Shown here in pieces: positions 50,911 to 58,934 of a stretch of 64,000 nt of DNA (position 1 is the first letter of the stretch; the number at the start of each line of letters is the position of its first letter). The DNA lies in assembly GCF_014193515.1 (NCBI RefSeq), contig NZ_BLXX01000008.1, positions 158,934-222,933 on the forward strand, written 5' to 3'. The notes beneath the pieces were generated by a model. It did not search any database. It had not been told where the DNA came from and was given only the letters and a program-made list of their open reading frames with translations. The position numbers were made by a program, and so were the translations under genes. Source of the DNA: Geomonas silvestris. GTDB taxonomy: Bacteria; Desulfobacterota; Desulfuromonadia; Geobacterales; Geobacteraceae.

Positions 50911-51645
50911 TTAGGCGGCACTCTTGCGCTGCGGATCGATGATGTCGGAGACCTGCGCGTGGACCAGTCGCTCCAAAAGCCCGCTCGTCCCGCTGGTGCG
51001 CCTCAGCTCCATCTCCTCCTGGTAGAGCGGGACCACGGTGAAGAAGCGGATCTCCTTGTCGGCATTGATGCGCAGGGTCTCGAACTTTTCGGAGACGCCG
51101 AGCAGGATGATCGAGCCGCAGAGCCTGGTGTTCTCGGCATAGGGTTCGACCGGGTTGCCGTTGGGGATCGCGTGCCCCCACCCAAGCCAGGCCTGGTGGC
51201 TGTGCGGGAGCCGGGCCAGCTGCTTTAAAAGGCGCAGGGGCCAGTACCAGTTCTCGTCCTGCAGCGACTCCTGGTCGAAGCGCCAGTAAGCCGGCAGGGT
51301 AAGCATCAGCTCGGCGTACCTGGCATCCCCCGAGCCGCTTAGGGTACTCATCGGAAGGTCGCTCATCCCCGAGGTGACCAGGCGCCAGAAGGGAGACTCC
51401 TCGGTCGGGGCGACCTGCAGGACGTCGATGTGGATGGTGTCGGAGACGATCTCATGAAAGATGGTATCCACCGTTCCCAGGGTGCTCTCGACGTGTGCCG
51501 AGATCTGCTCGAGGCACTGCTCGACCGGCATGACGCCGGACGACTTCTTCCTGGCGCCCCGCGAGATGGCTCGTCCCGTGGCAATCACGCAGTTCTTTTC
51601 AACTTCCACCATGCCGCCCCCTGCAGCATTCGCGAGGTACCCCAT
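50911..51645 (-). CDS. Suppressor-of-fused (SUFU) domain protein
   Basis: This 244-residue protein shows the bacterial SUFU pattern. WRLVTSGMSDLPM, YAELMLTLPAYW, LLKQLARLPHSHQAWLGWGHAIPNG and FFTVVPLYQEEMELRR appear in the expected order. In animals SUFU regulates Gli factors; bacterial homologues are often immunity proteins in polymorphic toxin loci or stand-alone proteins of unknown role. No toxin or secretion gene is next to it. GGAG precedes the chosen ATG by six bases; an internal ATG at 51612 is possible. Confidence 0.82.
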   Translation of the reverse strand: MGYLANAAGGGMVEVEKNCVIATGRAISRGARKKSSGVMPVEQCLEQISAHVESTLGTVDTIFHEIVSDTIHIDVLQVAPTEESPFWRLVTSGMSDLPMSTLSGSGDARYAELMLTLPAYWRFDQESLQDENWYWPLRLLKQLARLPHSHQAWLGWGHAIPNGNPVEPYAENTRLCGSIILLGVSEKFETLRINADKEIRFFTVVPLYQEEMELRRTSGTSGLLERLVHAQVSDIIDPQRKSAA

Positions 51646-51957
51646 TTCCTTCTCCCCATATTCCTGATCAGCCTACCGCCAGATGCCGGGTTGCTCTCCA
51701 CGGCATCCGCTTTTCCGGGCAGCGCCCCGTTGCCGGTTTGCCTCCGGTTATTGCCTGAGCCCAAGGCTACAAGTGAACCGCCGGCGCGGCAATAGCTATT
51801 TCCCTGATCTGTCGGCCAAAAGAAACTCTCAATCGGTTGCCGGCGGCGCCGTGGCGGCCGGCCCCCCGCTTCCAGCTTTCCACCCTTACTCTTCGGCGCG
51901 GGGCTGTGACTACCTTAACGATTGATTTCTCGACGGGAAGATTCCGGGGGATCCGGG
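51646..51957. other. Intergenic region without a recognisable gene
   Basis: These 312 bases separate the SUFU gene from the end of the TonB receptor gene. I see no open frame with normal codon use, no terminator with a T tract and no repeat. Confidence 0.5.
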
Positions 51958-54033
51958 TCAGAAGGCCCAGGCGGCTTTGCCGTAGACCGTGCGCTCCACC
52001 TGGTGCCTGGCGACCGAGAGATCGGACACCGATTCCAGGTGCCGCTCCTCGAGCAGGTTCTGCCCGACCAGCGAGAGCTCGAGGCCGGGGAGCGCCCGCC
52101 AGGCCAGGCGGAGGTCCATGGTGAGGTAGGCAGGGATTTGGACGCTACCGGTCAGTAACGGGTAGCTGTTGCGGCCGGCGTACCGGGCCCAGAGATCGAG
52201 GTCGATATCCCTCCCCAGGTTCACTTGGGAGCGCAGGGTCCCCTGGTGGGCGGGCGTGGCGCGGTTCGCCAGGCTGTTGTCGGCACCGGCTCCGGAAAAC
52301 TCGATGAAGGAGTACCCTCCCTTGAGCTTCCACCAGGCCGCCGGCTGCCACTGCAGGGCCAGCTCCACCCCGCTGCTGTCGTAATCGTTCAGGTTGGCAA
52401 GGTTGAGCGGGAGCGTGATCTGGCTGCCGTCGCGAAACGGCGCCCCCTGGCGCGGCGCGATGATCCCGCGGTACTGGTTGTAAAACGAGGAAAGGTCCGC
52501 GGCAAAGGTGTCGGTGAGATCGGCCCGGAAGCCGATTTCGTAGGAAATGAGCGATTCGGGGTCCAGCTGCCGGTTCCCCGTGGCGATGACTACCGTCGGC
52601 AAGGGGACCGTCGGGGTGGGTGGGACGGTCTGAATCCCGCGCCGGGCGTCCTGCTCGCCGCGCGACGGTGTGCGGGTGGAGCGGGTCACCGCGCCCCAGA
52701 CGCTGTACCCCCGGGTCGGTGTCCAGAGAAGCCGTGCCGAGGGTTGCACCCCCCAGCCGGTGAACTCGGTGTACTCGAGCTTGCTCCCGGCCACAAGGCG
52801 CAGCGTCTCGGGGACCAGGGTTATCTCGTCCTGCAGGAACAGGTTCAAAAGGTGCTGGGAGCGGCTTGGCGGATCGAGCAGGAAGAGGTTCCTGGTGCCA
52901 TCGACCCTGTCGTGCAGGAAGCGGTAGCCCGCCCCCCAGGTGATCTCGTGGATCCGGGCCACCTGGAGGTTGTGCTGCAGATCGAGGTCGAGGGTGTCGC
53001 GCGCCTCGGAGACGAGGGCGTTGTCCCGGTCGGTCCGGTCGTAGTAGAGCTGGAGCGAAAACCGGGAAGACGGGCCCTGCAGCCAATCGGCGCGGGTCAG
53101 GAGGTTCGCGCCATAGAGTTCCGCGGTCTGCGGCAGCGTGACGCTGTAGGGGCGGGTCAAGGTCGGCATGGTGAAGGCCTTCCCCGCACTGCCGCCGTAG
53201 AAATCGCCCTGCACGGTGAGATGCAGGTCGTTGTGCGGCACGCTGTCGATCCGGAAGCCCCCCCGGGTCATCTCCTGGTCGTCGCTCACCGCCGGAGTGC
53301 CGGCCGCGGCGCTCTCCCCGCGGTTGAGGTACTTCAGGTAGAGACGGTACGAGCTGCTGTCGCCAATGCCCGAGCCGTAGCGCAGCGCGGCGGTCCCGCG
53401 CTCCCGGCTGCCGGCCAGGCCGGTGACCAGAGCGCCGGCTGTGTCGCGGGCGTCCTTGGTGATGATGCTGATGACGCCGTTTACCGCGTTGCCTCCCCAC
53501 ATGGTGCTGCCCGAGCCCCTGATCACCTCGATCCGGTCGATATCTTCCAGCACCAGGTCCTGGACGTCCCAGTACACGCCGCCGTAGAGAGGGGTGTACA
53601 CCGAGCGGCCGTCGATGAGCACCAGGAGCTTGTTTGCGAAGGTGCCGTTGAAGCCGCGGATGGAAACGGCCCAGGTATTGCCGTCGATGCTGGCGACCTG
53701 GACCCCGGGAACCATGCGCAAAAGGTCGGGGAGCGTGGTGGCACCCGAGCGGCGGATGTCTTCCTGGTTGATGACGAAGACGGCCGAGGTGACGTCGGAG
53801 AGCGTCTGGCTCTTGCGGGCGGGGGAAAAGAGTCTGACCTGCAGCAACTGTTCGAGGCTCAGATCGGGGAGCGCCTGGTCGGGTGCGGCGGCAGCCCCCT
53901 CGACGGCGGTCTCGGTTGCGGTGGCGGGAAGCGGGAGGGAAAACGGGGAACAGCAGCAGGAAACGAAGACAAAAGCAACCCACAGCTGTTTTAAACGGCT
54001 CCGGTAATGGTAAGAGAGGCCGGACACTGCCAT
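51958..54033 (-). CDS. TonB-dependent outer-membrane receptor
   Basis: This 691-residue protein has an N-terminal signal region rich in Cys (FVSCCCSPF). A plug domain (about 60-190) contains INQEDIRRSGATTLPDLLRMVPGVQV, WAVSIRGFNG, LVLIDGRSVYTPLYGGVYWD and RIEVIRGSGSTMWGGNAVNGVISI. A 22-stranded barrel ends in KAAWAF with a C-terminal aromatic residue. It takes up an iron chelate, corrinoid or other large ligand using TonB energy; nothing here tells which. It has no adjacent transporter genes. It is divergent in sequence from the receptor at 60408-62369. Confidence 0.9.
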   Translation of the reverse strand: MAVSGLSYHYRSRLKQLWVAFVFVSCCCSPFSLPLPATATETAVEGAAAAPDQALPDLSLEQLLQVRLFSPARKSQTLSDVTSAVFVINQEDIRRSGATTLPDLLRMVPGVQVASIDGNTWAVSIRGFNGTFANKLLVLIDGRSVYTPLYGGVYWDVQDLVLEDIDRIEVIRGSGSTMWGGNAVNGVISIITKDARDTAGALVTGLAGSRERGTAALRYGSGIGDSSSYRLYLKYLNRGESAAAGTPAVSDDQEMTRGGFRIDSVPHNDLHLTVQGDFYGGSAGKAFTMPTLTRPYSVTLPQTAELYGANLLTRADWLQGPSSRFSLQLYYDRTDRDNALVSEARDTLDLDLQHNLQVARIHEITWGAGYRFLHDRVDGTRNLFLLDPPSRSQHLLNLFLQDEITLVPETLRLVAGSKLEYTEFTGWGVQPSARLLWTPTRGYSVWGAVTRSTRTPSRGEQDARRGIQTVPPTPTVPLPTVVIATGNRQLDPESLISYEIGFRADLTDTFAADLSSFYNQYRGIIAPRQGAPFRDGSQITLPLNLANLNDYDSSGVELALQWQPAAWWKLKGGYSFIEFSGAGADNSLANRATPAHQGTLRSQVNLGRDIDLDLWARYAGRNSYPLLTGSVQIPAYLTMDLRLAWRALPGLELSLVGQNLLEERHLESVSDLSVARHQVERTVYGKAAWAF

Positions 54034-54272
54034 TAATGCTCCACGCGAAACCGCTGCTGATCTATTTCAGGTTGGAGGCGAGTCGAACTGTGCCAGTATC
54101 AATCCGACAGATACATCATCGTCGGCACTGGCCGCTAACCTATGACAGTATTAGGCAGTTGTAAAGAGATTTCGCAGTGCGGCTGATTGGTGAGAGCGGA
54201 GCCTTGCCCGCCGCCGGTCCGGCGAAAAAAGGTGCACCACGGGCGCCGGGTCTCGGCAGCCTGCCGGCACCC

Positions 54273-54929
54273 TCAATCGGCATCGACGATGCCTTCCCTG
54301 ATGGCATAGCGCACCAGGTTCGCCATGTTGACGATGTTCAGTTTTTTCATCAGGTTGAGCCGGTAGCTCTCCACGGTTTTGGCGGAGATCCCCAGGTGCG
54401 CGGCGACCTCCTTGGTGCAGTTCCCCTCCGCCAGGAGGCGCAGCACCTCGTTCTCGCGGCGGGAGAGCTGGTTCTCGGCTTTGGCGGGCACCGGCTGCGG
54501 CTCCGCCGGAGGGGTGGTGATCAGCTCGATGAGGGAGGAACTGATGGTGGGGCTTAGGTGGTGCTTGCCGCCGACCACGTCGTGGATCGCCTGGATCAGG
54601 TCGGTGTGGGTACAGCTTTTGGAGAGAAAGCCGCTGGCTCCCGCCACCAGGGCGGCGGATACGTACTCCTTGGTGGTGTGCATGGAGAGGATGATGACCC
54701 GGGTCCCGGGGCTTTCCCTGGTAATCCTGCGTGCAGCTTCGATCCCCGTAAGACTCGGCATGGATATGTCCACGATGGCCACGTCGGGGGAGAGGGACGC
54801 GGCCAGTTCAGCGGCAGCCGCACCGTCGTCGGTCTCGGCAATCACCTGAAAATCCTCCTCCTGGCAGAGCAGGTTTTTCAGCCCGGTGCGGAAGATGGTG
54901 TGGTCGTCGGCGAGTAGCAGGCGGATCAT
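54273..54929 (-). CDS. NarL/LuxR-type response regulator
   Basis: The 218-residue protein has a receiver (LLADDHTIFRTGLK, VAIVDISMPSLTG with phospho-Asp, ILSMHTTKEYV, FLSKSC). A LuxR-type helix-turn-helix follows: LSRRENEVLRLLAEGNCTKE and SAKTVESYRLNLMKKLNI. It overlaps the kinase gene by four bases, so the pair is coupled. The kinase carries two PAS-like domains and no membrane helix, implying a cytosolic signal. Confidence 0.93.
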   Translation of the reverse strand: MIRLLLADDHTIFRTGLKNLLCQEEDFQVIAETDDGAAAAELAASLSPDVAIVDISMPSLTGIEAARRITRESPGTRVIILSMHTTKEYVSAALVAGASGFLSKSCTHTDLIQAIHDVVGGKHHLSPTISSSLIELITTPPAEPQPVPAKAENQLSRRENEVLRLLAEGNCTKEVAAHLGISAKTVESYRLNLMKKLNIVNMANLVRYAIREGIVDAD

Positions 54930-56299
54930 AGGGTCTCCTTGGCGCTCTTTGTGGCGGGCCAGAGCGTGATTTCGATGGTCGTCCCGGCACCCGGCGCGGA
55001 TTTAACGGTCAGGGTCCCCCCCAGGTAGTTGACCCGCTGCCGGATACTGGGGAGCCCGAACCCTTCCCGGCACCGTTCCGGATCAAACCCCTTGCCGTCG
55101 TCCTGAAGGTTCAAAACCAGGCGTTCGTCGTCCTGGAACAACAGGCAGGAAACCGTGGATGCCTCGGCATGCTTCCCCGCGTTGATCAGGAGTTCGCGGC
55201 AGAACTGGTACATGGCGACCGCGACCTCTTCGCCGAGCGGCTTCTTGTCCCGGGCCCAGGTGTTGAAGACGAAGTTGTAGCCGAACTTCTGCTCCAGCTT
55301 CTCCCCCAGGAAACCGATGGCCGATTCGAGCCCCAGGTCGTAGAGCAGAGGAGAGCTGAGGTCGAAGCAGAGATCGCGCAGGTCCTGGATCGAGTATTCG
55401 AGGATCGACTTCAGTTCCTGCAGCACCGGATGATCGGCGATCTCGCCCTTGTCGAGGACCGATTCCAGGTTCAGTTTCCCGATGGCAAGCCCCTGCACCA
55501 CCTGGTCGTGCAGCGCCTGCGCGATGCGGCGCCGTTCACGTTCCTCGGAGAGGTTCAGCTCCGCGGTCAGTTTTTTGAGTTCCTCGACCGACTGTTCCAG
55601 CTGCTGGCGCAACTGCCGCTCGTGGGTCACCTCGCGGTTTGTCCCCTTAAGCCCGAGGATGGCCTGCTCCGGCCCGGTCACCAGGTGCCCTTCGTGGCGT
55701 ATCCAGGCGGTGCCGCCATCCCGGCGCCTGATCCGGTATTCTTGCGGCGGCCCCTGGCGGTACTGCCCGAGGTCGGACGGGTAAAACGGCGGGGTGTCCT
55801 CCGGGTGCACGATGCGCACGAAGAGCTCGGGATCTGCCAGGAACTCCTCGTCCCGATAGCCCGTTATGGCCTGGCAGGAGGGGGACATGTAGATGAACCT
55901 GCCGTCGGGACCGACCCAGAACTCCCAGGCGGCGGTCTGGTCGGCGAGCGTATCGGAGTTCTTCTGGCCGTCGCGCAGCGGGCTTACCTCGGTCAAGGTC
56001 ATCAAGCAGAGGTTGCCGGGTTCGCGCACCCGGGCCTGCACCTGCACGTGGACCGTCTGCTGCGCCGCGGTGCACAGGGCGAGCTCGCAGCTGATCGGCT
56101 CCGCCGGTTCGGCGTAGAGCTGCTTCAGCAGTGCGAGAAGTAGCGGGCGGCAATCCTCCTGTACAAACTCGCTGAAGGGGAGTTGCACCAGGTGCAGGCG
56201 ATGCACACCCAAAAGCTCAGCGGTCGCGTAGCTGCTCTTGAGGACCCTCCCCTCGGTATCGAGGACCAGGTAGCTGATGGGGACGTGGGTGTGCAGCAT
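54926..56299 (-). CDS. PAS-domain sensor histidine kinase, NarX/DegS class
   Basis: I start at the ATG at 56299 (MLHTHVPISYLVLDTEG) because the open frame upstream is Arg-rich and reads as non-coding; no clear ribosome-binding site supports it. The 457-residue protein has a first PAS (SYLVLDTEGRVLKSSYATAE), a second PAS with PAC (FIYMSPSCQAITGYRDEEF, EYRIRRRDGGTAWIRHEG) and a HisKA_3 domain (RRIAQALHDQVVQGLAIG, phospho-His). The ATPase domain has LLINAGKHAEA and LQDDGKGFD. It lacks membrane segments. The 41-bp repeat array lies upstream of it. Confidence 0.88.
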   Translation of the reverse strand: MLHTHVPISYLVLDTEGRVLKSSYATAELLGVHRLHLVQLPFSEFVQEDCRPLLLALLKQLYAEPAEPISCELALCTAAQQTVHVQVQARVREPGNLCLMTLTEVSPLRDGQKNSDTLADQTAAWEFWVGPDGRFIYMSPSCQAITGYRDEEFLADPELFVRIVHPEDTPPFYPSDLGQYRQGPPQEYRIRRRDGGTAWIRHEGHLVTGPEQAILGLKGTNREVTHERQLRQQLEQSVEELKKLTAELNLSEERERRRIAQALHDQVVQGLAIGKLNLESVLDKGEIADHPVLQELKSILEYSIQDLRDLCFDLSSPLLYDLGLESAIGFLGEKLEQKFGYNFVFNTWARDKKPLGEEVAVAMYQFCRELLINAGKHAEASTVSCLLFQDDERLVLNLQDDGKGFDPERCREGFGLPSIRQRVNYLGGTLTVKSAPGAGTTIEITLWPATKSAKETL

Positions 56300-56907
56300 G
56301 GCTGTTATTCCGGCGGGACCTCCCGGACGTGCCGGAGCCCGCAAGGCGGCGTTTTCCTCGTTCCGGTTCAGCGAGCCGAACCAGGAGTCGGAGCAGGTTT
56401 CGTCCCGGCGGCCATGGCGGCACATTCGTCGCGGGCCGCCCCGGACGGGGGACCTGGGGAAGCAGCGGGACGGCCTTCCTTGTCGGCGGCACGCCCCCCT
56501 CACCAGGCAGGACCGGTCCCCTCGAGCTGCCCTCACTACGAGCCGCAGGGGACCTTAGAGTCTTTTTAGCCTGTTCTGCGATCATTTACCAGTGATTTCG
56601 TGATCTTGGGGAAAAGAGACCTGGCGGTGCCGCCAACTATGCATCAGATGCCGCAAATCTCTTATACAGAGAATTCCTTAGTCCTAAGGAAAATCCGCGT
56701 GTTGGTCTCCTCGGACGACGCGGCGCCACATGAAAACCGTGCGGGTACCTCGCGTGGTGCAGCGAACAAGACCTTCTTCTCATGTGAGGTAGACCGAGTC
56801 GGGTTGAAAAAGAAGCCCAAAAGCAGCCGCATCAAGCACCGCGCAGGGAACAGGTTTACTTGGTTCGGCATTCCGGCGTTGGATGCCGTCGGGGAGAACC
56901 ATTTGTG
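56300..56907. other. Non-coding stretch between kinase gene and repeat array
   Basis: I see no gene here. Short open frames on both strands (for example 56600-56929) have no ribosome-binding site and no recognisable motif. TTCCTTAG and CTAAGGAA (56685-56702) form a small dyad. This region should contain the promoter of the NarL-type kinase and regulator pair. Confidence 0.4.
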
Positions 56908-57470
56908 GTACGATCGCAAAAAAGTTTAGGCAAACACGAGGTGGGTCAGTACGATCCTAAAAAAGTTTGTATCGACGCGAGGCGATTGTTCCGATTCCAA
57001 AAACGTTTGTACCAACATAAGGGTGGTTCGTACGATTTCAAAAAAGTTTGTACCAACAGGGGGGTGGTTCGTACAATTTCAAAAAAGTTTGTACCAACGT
57101 GTGGTCGATTGGTACCATTTCAAAAACGTTTGTACCGACAAAGGGTCGATTAGTACGATTCCAAAAACGTTTTTACCAACAGAGGGGTAGTTCGTACGAT
57201 TACAAAAAAGTTTGTACCAACGTGTGGTCGATTGGTACGATTTCAAAAACGTTTGTACCAACAAAGGGTCGGTTAGTACGATTCCAAAAATGTTTGTACC
57301 AACAGAGGGGTAGTTCGTACGATTTCAAAAAAGTTTGTACCAACGTGTGGGCGATTGGTACGATTTCAAAAACGTTTGTACCGACAAAGGGTCGATTAGT
57401 ACGATTCCAAAAACGGTTGTACCAACAAGGGGGCGATAAGAACGATTCCCAAAAGTTGACACCATCGCGG
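56908..57470. repeat. 41-bp tandem array with 123-bp higher-order period, about 14 units
   Basis: GTACGATT-like unit starts fall at 56908, 56949, 56990, 57030, 57071, 57112, 57153, 57194, 57235, 57276, 57317, 57358, 57399 and 57440; the unit is 41 bp, once 40. Each has an AT-rich core, GTACGATTTCAAAAA plus GTTTGTACC, and a 16-base GC-richer tail. From 57071 the units recur in threes (57071-57193, 57194-57316, 57317-57439) that are almost identical, a higher-order period of 123 bp. GGTAC and GTACC ends give each unit a hyphenated dyad. Base composition differs sharply from the surrounding genes. Confidence 0.92.
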
Positions 57471-57477
57471 AAAGTAC

Positions 57478-57522
57478 AACAAAAAAGCCGCCCCCTGTCG
57501 CTGCGACAGGAGGCGGCTTTTA
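57478..57522. terminator. Strong bidirectional terminator at the end of the repeat array
   Basis: AAAAGCCGCC pairs with GGCGGCTTTT and encloses a CTGTCG/CGACAG inner stem; A6 precedes it and T4 follows it. It ends the TupA-like operon on the minus strand and would also end any transcript reading through the array on the plus strand. Confidence 0.9.
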
Positions 57523-57583
57523 CGCTTTACAGATCTCGTATTCGAATTTAGGTCCTCATCAAAGAACTGGCTATAACTGAGCA

Positions 57584-58435
57584 TCACCGGTGGCTGGCAT
57601 GCCAGAGCCTGGAGTCCGAAAAGAACAGCGGAGCGCCGTATTTCTCCTTCCCGAACTCCGCGATGATGCGCTGCCCCTTTGCCGGGTCGGTCAGCCAGGC
57701 CACAAACTGCAAAGCCTCAGCGTGGTGGACAGTCGGGAACTTCTTGGGGTTCACCGGGATGAGCGAGATGCGGTTCAAGAGCACCTCGTCACCTTCGACC
57801 AGCACCACCAGCTTGATGGCGTCCTTGAGGGAGTGATAGGTCGCCCGATCGATGACCGTGTAGGCCCCCCGCTGGTCGGTGTAGCGCAGGGTCGGAACGT
57901 TCCCCTCGTTCCCTTTCTCATAAACGGAGTACCAAGGCGCGCCGGGAATTACTCCGGTTCCTTTCCAGAGCTCAAGCTCCGCCACGTGGGTCCCGGACTT
58001 GTCGCCGCGGCTGACGAAAGGCGACTGACGGACGGCAAGCTGCTTCAGGGCTTCCTTGGCGCTCTTCATCCCCTTTATGCCAGCCGGATCCGCGGCCGGT
58101 CCCACGATGACGAAGTCGTTGTACATGAGGGGGATCCGCTCGGTACCGAACCCTTCCTTGACGAACGCTTCCTCGAGCGATTTAGCGTGTACCAGCGCCA
58201 GGTCGACGCTCCCCTTTTTCGCGATCTGCAGCGCCTCGCCTGTCCCGGCGCCGACGTGGCGCACCTGGATGCCGGTCTCCTTCTCGAAGGCGTCCTCGAG
58301 TACCGGCACAATGCCGGCATCGATGGGGCCGATGGTGCTCGCCATGAGCAGGAAGCCCTGATCGGCGCGGGCCTGGGAACTCCAAAACGCCAAGCTCAAC
58401 AGTACAAGCGTTATTCCCGGCAGTAGCAGTTTCAT
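57584..58435 (-). CDS. Orphan TupA-like periplasmic binding protein
   Basis: This 283-residue protein has a signal peptide (1-24, ending QARA). Along its length it resembles the tungstate-binding protein at 4680-5546: GTGEALQIAKKGSVDLALVHA, YNDFVIVGPAADPAGI, FVSRGDKSGTHVAELELW, TDQRGAYTVIDRATY and KYGAPLFF. The ligand loop TTTSTQDSGLL is replaced by ASTIGPIDAGIV, so oxyanion binding is probably altered. No permease or ATPase gene follows. It is the last gene of an operon with TonB receptor and fibronectin-III lipoproteins. Confidence 0.85.
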   Translation of the reverse strand: MKLLLPGITLVLLSLAFWSSQARADQGFLLMASTIGPIDAGIVPVLEDAFEKETGIQVRHVGAGTGEALQIAKKGSVDLALVHAKSLEEAFVKEGFGTERIPLMYNDFVIVGPAADPAGIKGMKSAKEALKQLAVRQSPFVSRGDKSGTHVAELELWKGTGVIPGAPWYSVYEKGNEGNVPTLRYTDQRGAYTVIDRATYHSLKDAIKLVVLVEGDEVLLNRISLIPVNPKKFPTVHHAEALQFVAWLTDPAKGQRIIAEFGKEKYGAPLFFSDSRLWHASHR

Positions 58436-58513
58436 AGATACCCTCCTTGAGAAATATCACGGTGGCTGGCTCTAGTATTTCAGCCGAACCTCTTGGGTTG
58501 CCTGCAATCCGTA

Positions 58514-58906
58514 TCAATCCACCCGTTCTCCGTGCAGCAGCGACCAGTGGCGCAGGTTGCCGGGAAGATTGCTGCCGAAAAACCCGAAGAGCAACACCGC
58601 GGTAAGCACCGGCAACGCCAAATCGTGCTGGAAATGCACCAGGGCCAAAAGCCCCACGTGCACGAGCGCGAGCACTCCGCGCACCTGGTAGGGCCAGTGC
58701 CGGCTCTGCCAGATCCCGGAAAAGACCAGGGAACCGCCGGTGGCGATGGCCAGGGTGTGCCAGATATCCAGGCGGATGAAGGGGATCCCCAGCACCATCC
58801 CACCGAAGAGCACGCTGGTGGTCCCGACATGCCAGTAACGCAGCACGAGGTCGATGGCTTTGGAGAGTTTGGAGCGCTTCTTCTTGCGCGGCGCTTCGCT
58901 TTCCAT
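58514..58906 (-). CDS. Small His-rich membrane protein of unknown function
   Basis: I do not recognise this 130-residue protein. A basic N-terminus (KKKRSK) leads to four likely membrane helices: TTSVLFGGMVLGIPFI, LAIATGGSLVFSGIW, GVLALVHVGLLALVHF and LPVLTAVLLFGFFG. His residues sit at helix ends, often next to Trp (RYWHVG, DIWHTL, SRHWPY, LRHWSLLH). That pattern is compatible with b-type heme or metal binding. It lies between a fibronectin-III lipoprotein gene (28 bp) and the TupA-like gene (78 bp) on one strand. Confidence 0.65.
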   Translation of the reverse strand: MESEAPRKKKRSKLSKAIDLVLRYWHVGTTSVLFGGMVLGIPFIRLDIWHTLAIATGGSLVFSGIWQSRHWPYQVRGVLALVHVGLLALVHFQHDLALPVLTAVLLFGFFGSNLPGNLRHWSLLHGERVD

Positions 58907-58934
58907 GGCTACCCTCTTTTCTTCTGTGGATTAG

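Noticed and set aside
54034..54180. Cobalamin riboswitch before the TonB receptor at 51958-54033
   Set aside because: I looked for the B12 box on the minus strand and did not find it; the same holds for the leader of the operon starting at 63400.
56600..56929. 109-residue open frame before the array
   Set aside because: It has no recognisable motif and no ribosome-binding site, runs into the repeat array, and has an equally good open frame on the other strand.
56908..57470. CRISPR-like array
   Set aside because: The segments between the AT-rich cores are themselves repeated nearly unchanged every three units, so there are no unique spacers, and no cas gene is in the window.
57048..57551. 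Open frame through the 41-bp array encoding 41-residue repeats
   Set aside because: The frame stays open only because three 41-bp units equal 123 bp. There is no ribosome-binding site, and the three frames of the same unit are read in turn.
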